Source: Rhizobium leguminosarum
Lineage (GTDB): Bacteria; Pseudomonadota; Alphaproteobacteria; Rhizobiales; Rhizobiaceae
Assembly: GCF_017876795.1 (NCBI RefSeq)
Contig: NZ_JAGIOR010000007.1
Span: 138,847 to 202,846, forward strand
Reading direction: 5' to 3'
Length of the DNA stretch: 64,000 nt
The position numbers and the translations under genes are program-made. Below are positions 27,205-35,847 of the stretch, one piece after another; position 1 is the stretch's first letter; each line of letters begins with the position of its first letter. A model generated the notes under the pieces. That model saw only the letters and a program-made list of their open reading frames with translations. It had not been told where the DNA came from and did not search any database.

Positions 27205-27681
27205 TCAAAGCACGTAGGTGAAGGCGGCGATGTAGCGCGTACCCTTCACCTTCTGGCCCGAGCCGCCCGACGTCAGCGGCACCACGATCTCGTTCGGACT
27301 GTCGCGCATGTCCTCCACGGCCGAATCGATGTGAAGCTGATAGCCGGCGTCGAACAGCGTATCGGCAAGATCGACCGTGACCTTGAGTGAACGACCCGCA
27401 CCAACGCTGGCGCCCGTGATGCCGTTGATCTCGGCGGTGTCGCCGCCGGCGGCGCGGTACCAGCCGGTGAGATGCTCGTAATACCTGGTCTTTCCGCCCG
27501 CCATCCAGAGACTGCCGACATACTTGCCTTGCGCATCAGTGACGTAATAGGCAAGGTAGGCACCGTCGCCGCCGTAGCTGCGCATGTTGGTGGTGAAGGT
27601 CACCTCGCGGGCCATGGCAAGGCCGGGAACGGTAAGGGCCGTAGTGACCGCCAGCAGGGCAATGAAGGCTTTCATTCTCAT
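27205..27681 (-). CDS. Secreted DUF2271 protein with a possible flavinylation site
   Basis: 158 residues with a signal peptide (MKAFIALLAVTTALTVPG, cleavage after AMA). The mature part begins REVTFTTNMRSYGGDGAYLAYYV and is a DUF2271 domain. Residues 86-92 read NGITGAS, close to the D-G-x-T/S-G-A-T/S motif that ApbE modifies with FMN. Together with apbE and the PepSY fusion, this makes it the likely periplasmic electron acceptor. The identification of the site is an inference from motif and context. Confidence 0.82.
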   Translation of the reverse strand: MRMKAFIALLAVTTALTVPGLAMAREVTFTTNMRSYGGDGAYLAYYVTDAQGKYVGSLWMAGGKTRYYEHLTGWYRAAGGDTAEINGITGASVGAGRSLKVTVDLADTLFDAGYQLHIDSAVEDMRDSPNEIVVPLTSGGSGQKVKGTRYIAAFTYVL

Positions 27682-27710
27682 CGATAATCTCCTCGGTCGG
27701 ACTTGGCGGT

Positions 27711-28034
27711 TCAGTTCGTCTGGGCGCGCGGCTTGGAGCCAGGCGTGAACAAGCCGTTGCTGGGCGGGGTGGCGTTCTGCTGCTGCAAGGCGCCGCCTCG
27801 ACCGCAGGCATCGTCATCCTCGTCTTCGCAGTCATCGGCGGCGTAACGGCCGTTGTCGTCGTGGCGGAGGCGATGCTCCTCCTTGTGAAACTCGTCCTTG
27901 CTCTCTTGATAGTCGGCCGGTACGGCCCCGGCGGCGGCGGTCTTCGCTGCGGGGAACGGCATTGCGAGACTGCCGAGGGGGGCGAGAAAGCCGATGCCGG
28001 CGCAAGCGGCCAGAAGAAATTTGCGGTATGTCAT
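27711..28034 (-). CDS. Small secreted acidic protein
   Basis: 107 residues. A signal peptide (RKFLLAACAGIGFLAPLGSLA) is followed by a charged region with HKEEHRLRHDDNGRY and the acidic run DDCEDEDDDACG, then a Gln/Pro-rich tail. The two cysteines flank the acidic run. It is first in the operon with DUF2271, the PepSY fusion and apbE. The His/Asp-rich segment could bind cations; no family is recognised. Confidence 0.65.
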   Translation of the reverse strand: MTYRKFLLAACAGIGFLAPLGSLAMPFPAAKTAAAGAVPADYQESKDEFHKEEHRLRHDDNGRYAADDCEDEDDDACGRGGALQQQNATPPSNGLFTPGSKPRAQTN

Positions 28035-28189
28035 AAGTGATCTCCAGTTGGGTATCTGATGGGGATTTCGGGCTGATCAATTGCGTCCTAAGCTGACCGG
28101 CACCTGACAATCGGCGCGACATTGCTTCAGCTTCCCGTAAGCTGCCGGGTGGACTACGGGACGAGAGAGTGGGAGAGAGGAAAGCTGCG

Positions 28190-28849
28190 ATGCGTGTTCT
28201 ACTGATCGAGGACGATACGGCGCTTGGCGCGGCCATTCGCGACCAGATCGCCGCCGATGGCCATTCCGTCGATTGGGTTAGCCGGCTCGACCAAGCGGGC
28301 GATGCGATCGTTGCGGCTGCCTATGATCTGGTGCTGCTCGATCTGATGCTGCCCGATGGGCTCGGCGTTCCCTTCCTGAAGGGATTGCGCGGGCGGGGCG
28401 ACGTGACGCCGGTCATGGTCCTGACAGCGCTCGATCAGGTCTCTGACCGTATTGCCGGACTGAATGCCGGCGCTGACGATTACATGGTGAAGCCCTTCGA
28501 CCTTGCGGAGCTATCGGCCCGCATCGGATCGGTGGCGCGCCGTTATGCCGGCAATCCCAATCCGAACATCACGCTCGGCCCGCTCGCCATCGATCTCGCT
28601 GCCAGAAGCGTCGTGTTGAATGGCAAGGCCGTGGCTCTTACGGCGCGAGAATGGGTCCTGTTTGAGGCCTTCCTGCAACGCCCCGCCCAGCTCCTATCGA
28701 AGGCACAGCTCGAGGAGCGGCTCTATTCCTTCGATACGGAAATCGACAGCAACGCCATCGAGGTCCATGTGAGCCGGTTGCGCAAGAAGCTCGGCGCCCA
28801 TGTGATCGAGACCGAGCGCGGCCTCGGCTATCGGCTGGGGCAACCGTGA
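28190..28849 (+). CDS. OmpR-family response regulator of a two-component system
   Basis: 219 residues from the ATG at 28190. The receiver has EDD, Asp51 in VLLDLMLPDG and the Lys of KPFDL; the winged helix ends with LRKKLGAHVIETERGLGYRLG. The gene is divergent from the flavin operon (about 155 nt between starts) and overlaps the kinase start by 4 nt (GTGA). It probably controls the flavin operon. Its kinase is now split by an IS630 element, so its signalling state is uncertain. Confidence 0.92.
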   Translation: MRVLLIEDDTALGAAIRDQIAADGHSVDWVSRLDQAGDAIVAAAYDLVLLDLMLPDGLGVPFLKGLRGRGDVTPVMVLTALDQVSDRIAGLNAGADDYMVKPFDLAELSARIGSVARRYAGNPNPNITLGPLAIDLAARSVVLNGKAVALTAREWVLFEAFLQRPAQLLSKAQLEERLYSFDTEIDSNAIEVHVSRLRKKLGAHVIETERGLGYRLGQP

Positions 28850-29263
28850 AGATCGGCGCTTCGCTCCAGACGCGCCTGGCACTTGCCATCGGGCTTTCGG
28901 TGACGCTTCTGTGGCTGGCGGCAGCGGCTGTCACGGCGCACCGCCTTGGCGGGGAAATGCAAGAGGTGTTCGACGACGGGCTGAAGGCCACGGCGCTGCG
29001 CGTTTTGCCAATTGCCCGGCACGACCTGCGTGAAGGCGACGAACGTGGCGATCCTGTCGAACATGATGTTAATGAGGAAGGCGACGATGGCGAGACGCGC
29101 ATCGGCCGCGAAGCGCGGTATGGCGAGGACGTAACTTTTGTCGTGCGCGACCGCAACGGGCAGGTTCTTCTCGCCTCCACCGGCGCGGATGCCTCCATCT
29201 TTCCGCCGTTTGTCAAGCCTGGCTTTCTGCGCACCGAAACGCACCAACTGTATTACGATGCTA

Positions 29264-30422
29264 GTCACCTGGAACCAAAGTAAGCGTCATTTTGTTTGGC
29301 TTCTGTCACGAGAGCAGGAGTTGATCGATGGTTGGCAGGCGGGCGGACCTCGTCGTTCTGAGCGACGCGGATAGAAGTTTTCTCGAATCTCAGGTTCGCC
29401 GGCTTAAAGCGCCACGCTCCTTATCGGATCGCTGCCGGATGGTCTTGCTGTGCGCGCAGGGTCTGCAAAGCAAGGACGTTGCCGAACGCCTGGGCGTTCA
29501 TGAGCACACGGTTGGCAAATGGCGCCGCCGGTTCGTACAGGATGGTATGGAAGGGTTGACGGATGAATATCGTGCCGGCCGACCGCGAACTGTCTCCGAC
29601 GCGCAGGTTGCCCAGGTCGTCGAACGTACCTTGAACACCACCCCCAAGGATGCCACGCACTGGTCCATCCGTTCGATGGCAGCCGATAGCGGACTGTCGC
29701 ATACCACCATTCGTCGGATTTGGACCGCATTCGGCCTGCAGCCGCACCGTGCCGAGACATTCAAGCTTTCCTCTGATCCGCTCTTCGTCGACAAGGTGCA
29801 GGACATCGTCGGCCTCTATATGTCGCCCCCGGACCGGGCGATCGTGCTCTGCGTGGATGAGAAATCGCAAATCCAGGCACTGGATCGCGAGCAGCCTGTG
29901 CTGCCCATGGCGCCGGGTGTCGCCGAACGACGGACCCATACCTATGTCCGCAACGGCACGACATCGCTGTTCGCCGCGCTCGACATTGCCACTGGGGCAG
30001 TGATCGGCCATTGCTACAAGCGTCACCGGGCCACTGAGTTCCTCGACTTCCTGAAGCGGATTGATGCCGAAATGCCCAATGGACCAGACGTGCATCTGGT
30101 GATGGACAACTATGCGACCCACAAGACGCCAAGGATCAAGGCCTGGCTCGCGCGCCGCCCGCACTGGCATGTTCACTTCACGCCAACGTCGGCATCCTGG
30201 ATCAATCAGGTCGAGCGCTGGTTCGCAGAGTTGACGCGAAAACAGTTGCAGCGCGGCGTACACCGATCCACCGCAGAGTTGGAAGCCGACATCGACGCCT
30301 TCATCGAAAGTCACAACGAAAACCCAACCCCATACAAGTGGGTCAAATCCGCCGACCAGATCCTCGTATCCGTCAAGCGATTCTGCCAAAAGACAATGAA
30401 CCGAACTTCAGATTCAGGTGAC
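29264..30422 (+). mobile_element. IS630-family element A (1159 bp) inside the kinase gene
   Basis: Terminal repeats begin GTCACCTG at both ends, flanked by the TA duplication typical of IS630/Tc1 (29262-29263 and 30423-30424). Confidence 0.93.
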
Positions 30423-30425
30423 TAG
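29328..30425 (+). CDS. IS630-family DDE transposase (element A)
   Basis: 365 residues. An N-terminal helix-turn-helix ([21 protein letters not shown]), then the catalytic core: [25 protein letters not shown] and the last acidic residue in [14 protein letters not shown]. It is intact. The final codon pair lies at the element end: the stop TAG is formed by the last base of the element region plus the TA target duplication. Confidence 0.95.
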   Translation: MVGRRADLVVLSDADRSFLESQVRRLKAPRSLSDRCRMVLLCAQGLQSKDVAERLGVHEHTVGKWRRRFVQDGMEGLTDEYRAGRPRTVSDAQVAQVVERTLNTTPKDATHWSIRSMAADSGLSHTTIRRIWTAFGLQPHRAETFKLSSDPLFVDKVQDIVGLYMSPPDRAIVLCVDEKSQIQALDREQPVLPMAPGVAERRTHTYVRNGTTSLFAALDIATGAVIGHCYKRHRATEFLDFLKRIDAEMPNGPDVHLVMDNYATHKTPRIKAWLARRPHWHVHFTPTSASWINQVERWFAELTRKQLQRGVHRSTAELEADIDAFIESHNENPTPYKWVKSADQILVSVKRFCQKTMNRTSDSGD

Positions 30426-31476
30426 CTTCGATGGCAGCCTGACGATTGCCGTTGCCGAACCGCTCGATCGTCGCACGGAGCTTTCCCGCAAGATGCTGCT
30501 GGGACTTCTGCTGCCGTTGATCGTGATGATCCCATTCAGCCTTCTCGCAATCGTTCTGGCGGTGCGCCGTTCCTTGCGCCCTGTACGCTTGCTTCGACAA
30601 GAGCTTGCCCGCCGCGGTGCGCAGGACCTGTCGCCCCTGCCAGACAGCGGTCTGCCGAGCGAGCTTCGCCCGATCTCGGCAGGCGTCAATCAGTTGCTCG
30701 ACCGTCTCAAGGCGGCGTTCAATGCCGAGCGCGCCTTCGCGGCCAACGCGGCGCACGAGCTGCGCACGCCGGTTGCAGGCGCGATCGCGCAGGCTCAGCG
30801 CATTCGGACTGAAACCGGGGAGGAATTAACGGGCCAGCGGGCAACGGAGATAGAGACCACGCTGAAGCGACTGATGCGCACGTCGGAAAAGCTGATGCAG
30901 CTCGCCCGCGCCGAAGGAGGACGGCTGCAAACCGATGAGCCTTCCGATCTGAGACCCGTCCTGCAGATGATCGTCGAGGGTTTCACGCGGACTGGAGAGG
31001 GACGGATCCTGCTGACCCTTCCGGGAGGACCGGTTCTTTCCAGGTTAGACCCCGATGCCGTTGGCATTCTGTTTCGAAACCTGATTGAAAATGCGCTGAA
31101 ACACGGGCCTCAGAATGGCCTAGTCGAGGCCGCGTTGCAAACAGATGGCTTACTTTGTGTTGCCAATGACGGCGCGGTCCTGCCCGCTGATGCCACGGAG
31201 AGGCTGGCGAAGCGGTTCGAGCGCGGGAGCGGGAACGTCGGCGGTAGCGGCTTGGGGTTTTCCATCGTAAAGGCTATCGCCGACCGCACGGGAATGAGTT
31301 TGAAAATCGTTTCCCCGAGTCCATCCAAGCAAGAAGGCGTGCAGGTTCAGGTAAAGCTCCCCCTTGCCTGATATTCGCATCCACGTGCTTCCCGAAAGCG
31401 CACACTCTTCAAGGAACAGGCCGCGTCCATTGAGCAGCATCACCAGGGGAATACCGGCTTAGACCGTATGTTCTCG

Positions 31477-31554
31477 GGGTGAAGGCGGCTCACCCTCGCC
31501 GTAAGCTGAGATCGGGGGTTGCTTCGGAGTGGCCGAAGCCGAGCCCCAAGCTTA
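31477..31554 (+). ncRNA. Candidate bridge RNA in the left end of IS110
   Basis: Just upstream of the transposase are a hairpin GGGTGA/TCACCC (31477-31495) and a longer structure closed by TAAGCT/AGCTTA (31502-31554), with inner GGGG/CCCC and GCTTCGG/CCGAAGC stems around asymmetric loops. IS110-type recombinases use a bridge RNA encoded in the non-coding end to choose target and donor. Structure and position fit; base pairing to real target sites has not been tested. Confidence 0.5.
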
Positions 31555-31567
31555 GCGAGGATGAACC

Positions 31568-32686
31568 ATGGATCAGCATAGCAGACTTTTCGTCGGTCTG
31601 GACGTCTCGAAACTGAAGATTTCTGTAGCCGTCGCGGATGGCGAGCGGGGTGGTGAGGTGCGATTTTTCGGAGACATATCCTCAGATCCAGCCTCGGTTG
31701 CGAACGTCGTGCAAAAGCTGGCCAAGCGAGGAGCTAAGCTCCACTTCTGCTATGAGGCAGGTCCTACAGGTTACGAACTCTACCGTCAGCTCCTCGAGAT
31801 GGGTCATGACTGCGTGGTGGTGGCGCCGGCACTAATTCCCAAGCGTCCCGGAGATCGGGTGAAGACGAACCGGCGCGATGCGGTCAGCCTGGCACGACTA
31901 CATCGTGCTGGTGAACTGACAGCGGTCTGGGTACCGGACCGGGGGCATGAGGCTATGCGCGATCTCGTGCGGGCACGCGAGGCTGCGCAGGAGGCACAAA
32001 AGCGAGCACGTCAGCAGCTTCAGTCGTTCCTACTTCGACATGGCCGCATCTATTCGGGCCGCTCATCCTGGTCGCTGGCGCATATGCGGTGGATATCGAC
32101 TCTGAAGTTCGAGCATCCAGCCCACTTCGTTGTGCTGAAGGAATACTGCCAGGCGATCGAGGATGCCGAGGTGCGCTTGAAGCGTCTGACCGATCTGATC
32201 TCGGAGACTGTCAAATCCTGGACGATGGCTCCTGTTGTCGAAGCCTATCAGGCGTTGCGAGGCGTGTCGTTGATTGCCGCCGTCGTCTTTGTTGCCGAAA
32301 TTGGCGACATCCGCCGCTTCGAAAATCCCCGCCAACTGATGGCCTTTCTTGGCCTCGTTCCGTCAGAGAGCTCGACAGGTGAACATGTCAAACGTGGCGG
32401 CATCACTAAGGCCGGAAACTCTCGGGCCCGTCGCATGTTGATCGAAGGCGCATGGGCTTACCGCTTCCCTGCGCGGGTAAGTCGAACCAAGCAAGCGCAG
32501 TTGGAAGGTTTGCCGAGAAGCGTTCGCGAAATAGCGTGGAAGGGCCAACTTCGGCTCTGCTCTCGCTATCGAAAGATGATCCTCGCGGGGAAGCACAAGG
32601 CCATCGCAATCACTGCGATCGCTAGAGAAATGGGGGCCTTCCTGTGGGCTATCGGTCAGGAAGTGCAACCGGCTCACCAAGCTTAG
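31568..32686 (+). CDS. IS110-family transposase
   Basis: 372 residues. The N-terminal RuvC-like DEDD domain starts LFVGLDVSKLKISVAVAD and includes YEAGPTGYELYR and KTNRRDAVSLARL. The C-terminal transposase_20 domain has LRGVSLIAAVVFVAEIGDI, MAFLGLVPSESSTG and GNSRARRMLIEGAW with the catalytic Ser region. Full length, likely functional. It recombines without a DDE mechanism, guided by the element's RNA. Confidence 0.93.
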   Translation: MDQHSRLFVGLDVSKLKISVAVADGERGGEVRFFGDISSDPASVANVVQKLAKRGAKLHFCYEAGPTGYELYRQLLEMGHDCVVVAPALIPKRPGDRVKTNRRDAVSLARLHRAGELTAVWVPDRGHEAMRDLVRAREAAQEAQKRARQQLQSFLLRHGRIYSGRSSWSLAHMRWISTLKFEHPAHFVVLKEYCQAIEDAEVRLKRLTDLISETVKSWTMAPVVEAYQALRGVSLIAAVVFVAEIGDIRRFENPRQLMAFLGLVPSESSTGEHVKRGGITKAGNSRARRMLIEGAWAYRFPARVSRTKQAQLEGLPRSVREIAWKGQLRLCSRYRKMILAGKHKAIAITAIAREMGAFLWAIGQEVQPAHQA

Positions 32687-33116
32687 CCAACCACCCCCCA
32701 TATCGCGCATTACAAAGAGGAGACAAGATCGATCATCTGCTGATGCTCAATGTTGGAGGCAGGGCCCCGGTCGGGGAATCTTCGATGGAACTGAGTGGCC
32801 GACTACGTCGATGCCCGTGCTAAGATAGAAGCAGCCCCAGGCGTACACACGGAAATGCGGTATCCAACCCGCGTATAAGAGTTTGCAAACCGTCGTCTTG
32901 AGGTCCTGTCTCCTACATTGCGCATTAGCTACACTATGCAGGACCAGCCATTGTTGGCGGGATGAGCAGTCATGGCCACGCCGCTTGCAAATGAACATAA
33001 GAGTTCCATAAATACCCCTTACGCCAAGCGCAGCCGCCTGAAAAGACGTGGACGGTTCGGATCGCTTTCAAGAGCGACAGAGCTACTATCCTATCTTGAG
33101 GCCTGTCCTCTCACCC
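32687..33116. other. Intergenic region after IS110
   Basis: Contains the right end of IS110 and a 61-codon plus-strand frame (32972-33157, ending TRYTVFEKRYNTGV) that overlaps the inverted repeat below. The frame is not recognised and may be a gene remnant. Confidence 0.4.
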
Positions 33117-33145
33117 GTTATACTGTTTTTGAAAAACGGTATAAC
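33117..33145. promoter_or_regulatory. Near-perfect inverted repeat before the nucleotidyltransferase-like gene
   Basis: Arms gttatactgttttt and aaaaacggtataac (one mismatch) with one base between. It ends 15 nt before the ATG at 33161, a position suited to an autoregulatory operator. Confidence 0.7.
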
Positions 33146-33160
33146 ACCGGAGTCTAGCTT

Positions 33161-34255
33161 ATGAAGTCCATCGACCTCATTTATCAGACGATGCTCGCCG
33201 AGCTAGGTCAGCGCTCGCTCGACGCCGCTTGGACGGCCGATTTTCCTCCGGAGGGTCGGTTCACCCCGGCGAACATCAAAGGGCGCAAATATTGGTACTT
33301 CGACATTCCAGATGGACATGGTGGTACGAAACGTCGTTACGTCGGTTCTGCTGATGATCCGGATATCGCGCAGCGCGTAGCTGATCATAAGCGCGACAAG
33401 GACGATCTACGCGCTCGCAGGCGCTTAGTAAACACCCTGACCCGCGAAGGTGGGATGATCGCCCCTGACGCCATGTCGGGCGACATCGTCGAGGCTCTTG
33501 CCGATGGCGGTCTCTTTCGGCTCCGGGGTGTTCTCATCGGCACGGTGGCCTTTCAGTGCTACTCAGGAATGCTGGGCGTCCGCCTTCCTATGGCTGCAAT
33601 CTTGACCGGCGATGCGGACATCGCCCAGGACTATGCCATCAGTCGGGAGGTTGAAGACAGTCTGCCTCCGATCGTTGAGCTGCTGCAGGGCGTCGACGCC
33701 AGCTTCCGGCCAGTTCCACATCGATCGGGATCCGCAGGCTCATCGGCGTTTCAGAATGCCGACGGCTACAGGGTTGAATTCCTGACGTCGAACTGTGGTT
33801 CGGATGACTACATCGACCAGCCGGCGAAGATGCCCGCCCTTGGTGGCGCCAGCGCGGATCCACTACGCTTTCTCGACTTCCTCATCAGGGAACCCGTCAG
33901 GACAATGCTGCTCCACCGAAGCGGTGTCCCAGTCGTCGTCCCTGATCCGTCCCGGTATGCGGTCCACAAGCTCATAGTCGCCAGCCGCCGACACACTGAC
34001 GGGCAGGGGCCGGCGAAGCGAGAGAAGGACGTTCGTCAAGCTGCGCTGCTCTTTGAAGCCCTGCAGCAGACAAGGCGATCCGCCGACTTGGCGCTCGTCT
34101 ATAACGAAGCATGGCAGCGCGGGCCTGCGTGGCAAGAAGGTATTCGAACCGGCGCGGGAATGCTGCCGGCACAAGATGCCGAGCGGTTAAACACGGCCCT
34201 GATCGAGGGTGCAAAAAGAAACCGCGAAGAGATTGAACTTCCGTTCGGAGAATAG
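33161..34255 (+). CDS. Nucleotidyltransferase-like protein (NTP_transf_8 type)
   Basis: 364 residues. The region GVLIGTVAFQCYSGMLGVRL then ILTGDADIAQ resembles the GS...D-x-D metal site of minimal nucleotidyltransferases. Later RYAVHKLIVASRRH and KREKDVRQAALLFEAL are typical of the NTP_transf_8 group, used by AbiEii-like and other toxin or resistance proteins. It stands alone between IS elements, behind a strong inverted repeat. No antitoxin partner is seen. Molecular function is inferred by family only. Confidence 0.75.
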   Translation: MKSIDLIYQTMLAELGQRSLDAAWTADFPPEGRFTPANIKGRKYWYFDIPDGHGGTKRRYVGSADDPDIAQRVADHKRDKDDLRARRRLVNTLTREGGMIAPDAMSGDIVEALADGGLFRLRGVLIGTVAFQCYSGMLGVRLPMAAILTGDADIAQDYAISREVEDSLPPIVELLQGVDASFRPVPHRSGSAGSSAFQNADGYRVEFLTSNCGSDDYIDQPAKMPALGGASADPLRFLDFLIREPVRTMLLHRSGVPVVVPDPSRYAVHKLIVASRRHTDGQGPAKREKDVRQAALLFEALQQTRRSADLALVYNEAWQRGPAWQEGIRTGAGMLPAQDAERLNTALIEGAKRNREEIELPFGE

Positions 34256-34480
34256 GCTGTCTTCCGCCTCGAAAGCCAACCAGTTGATTTGATTCGAAGT
34301 GGCGAAGACAAATATGGTGCCGAGAGTTCGAGTACACTCAAGGCAAACGTTTGATCCGGCTTCAAGTGAATCATTTTGCCCGCAACCGAATGCCGCCAAG
34401 CCATAACTGCGATTCGGTTTTTTTCCTGCGAGCGAAGTGAGCGCTACCGCAGCAATATCCGGCTAGTAGTTTAGTCGCTA

Positions 34481-35626
34481 GTGGTTTGATCGAGACAAAG
34501 GAGTCCGATTTAGGATTCCAATTTTCGCATGAATATGCGACGGTCCTGCATGCGCACAGGTGTCACATTTGAGGTTTCCGCTGCCGACCGGGTTCGGCTG
34601 AACGCAATCGTTTCGGCAGGCAGATCGCCGCAAAAGCATGTGTGGCGGGCGAAGATCATCTTGATGACCGACGAGGGTTTGGGAACGGTCGCGATCATGG
34701 AGGCGACGGCTAAGTCGAAGACCTGCGTCTGGCGTTGGCAGGAGCGCGTCATGACGGAAGGCGTAGACGGCCTTTTGCGCGACAAGAGCCGGCCGCCCGG
34801 CACTGCGCCGCTTGAGGTTGATCTTGTCGACCGGGTTGTTGCTCTGACGCAGGAGCCGCCCACGCAGGAAGCCACTCACTGGACGGTTCGTGCGATGGCA
34901 AAGGCTGTGGGGATTGCGGCGTCCTCAGTCGTCAAGATCTGGCATGAGCATGGTCTCGCACCCCATCGGTGGCGCAGCTTCAAACTATCGAACGACAAGG
35001 CTTTCGCCGAGAAGCTTCACGATGTGGTCGGTCTCTACGTCTCGCCGCCTGCCCACGCGATTGTCCTCTCCCTCGATGAGAAAAGTCAGATCCAGGCGCT
35101 GGATAGGACGCAGCCGGGTCTTCCCATGAAGAAGGGTCGTGCCGGCACGATGACCCATGATTACAAGCGCCACGGCACCACCACACTTTTTGCTGCCCTG
35201 AATGTTCTCGACGGCTCCGTCATCGGCCGCAACATGCAGCGCCACCGGCATCAGGAGTTCATCCGCTTCCTCAACACCATTGAGGCTCAGTTGCCGAAGG
35301 ATAAGGCGGTTCACGTCATCCTGGACAACTACGCCACACACAAACAGCCCAAAGTCCGGGCCTGGTTGGCGCGCCATCCACGCTGGACCTTCCACTTCGT
35401 TCCGACATCCTGTTCCTGGTTGAACGCCGTCGAAGGTTTCTTCGCAAAACTCACCCGTCGTCGGCTGAGGAACGGTGTCTTTCATTCGGTCGTTGATCTT
35501 CAGGCAGCCATCAACCGCTTTATCAAAGAGCACAATGAAGAGCCGAAGCCTTTCATCTGGAAAGCAGACCCTGACGACATCATCGCAGCCGTCAGACGTG
35601 GGCACCAAGTGTTGGAATCAAACCAC
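34481..35626 (+). mobile_element. IS630-family element B (1146 bp)
   Basis: Ends GTGGTTTGAT and ATCAAACCAC form the terminal repeat; both sides are flanked by TA (34479-34480 and 35627-35628). A 3' fragment of the same element is at 62245-62470. Confidence 0.93.
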
Positions 35627-35629
35627 TAG
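34529..35629 (+). CDS. IS630-family DDE transposase (element B)
   Basis: 366 residues, intact. The N-terminal HTH includes LGTVAIMEATAKSKTCVWRWQ; catalytic segments are [26 protein letters not shown] and SWLNAVEGFFAKLT. As in element A, the stop TAG is completed by the TA target duplication outside the element. The start at 34529 is the longest; an internal ATG at 34550 (MRTGVTFEV) is also possible. Confidence 0.95.
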   Translation: MNMRRSCMRTGVTFEVSAADRVRLNAIVSAGRSPQKHVWRAKIILMTDEGLGTVAIMEATAKSKTCVWRWQERVMTEGVDGLLRDKSRPPGTAPLEVDLVDRVVALTQEPPTQEATHWTVRAMAKAVGIAASSVVKIWHEHGLAPHRWRSFKLSNDKAFAEKLHDVVGLYVSPPAHAIVLSLDEKSQIQALDRTQPGLPMKKGRAGTMTHDYKRHGTTTLFAALNVLDGSVIGRNMQRHRHQEFIRFLNTIEAQLPKDKAVHVILDNYATHKQPKVRAWLARHPRWTFHFVPTSCSWLNAVEGFFAKLTRRRLRNGVFHSVVDLQAAINRFIKEHNEEPKPFIWKADPDDIIAAVRRGHQVLESNH

Positions 35630-35847
35630 CAATTTAGTTTTTACTATTATTTAATTTTATAACCCCAGTATTGGGGCATCTGGACGTAATCGTTGACCCG
35701 TCATGAGGGCGGCTCTGGCCGAATTAGCTGGTATTACCGGGCACTTGGTCATCGGACTCTAAACCTGGCACTCAACCACTCGTTTTCCCACCCCATCAAA
35801 CGGCAGCGATGCGGCCTGTTCACCAGTTTAAAGGAGCGATCTCCACA

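Larger units (their letters stand above)
28846..31371 (+). pseudogene. Sensor histidine kinase split by an IS630 element
   Basis: The two halves are 28846-29263 and 30425-31371. Removing the IS and one TA restores an uninterrupted 454-residue frame through [14 protein letters not shown]. The N-terminal half has a membrane helix (LALAIGLSVTLLWLAAAAV) and a periplasmic sensor region with an acidic stretch. The second half has the other membrane helix, HAMP-like region, the His box ANAAHELRTPVAG, the N box NLIENALKHG and the G box GGSGLGFSIV. Its stop at 29281 follows six codons into the IS. The insertion should abolish signalling, though excision would restore it. Confidence 0.93.
31441..32700 (+). 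mobile_element. IS110-family element (approximate bounds)
   Basis: A complete transposase gene plus a structured non-coding stretch just upstream. IS110 elements lack clear inverted repeats, so the ends are estimates. Confidence 0.7.
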
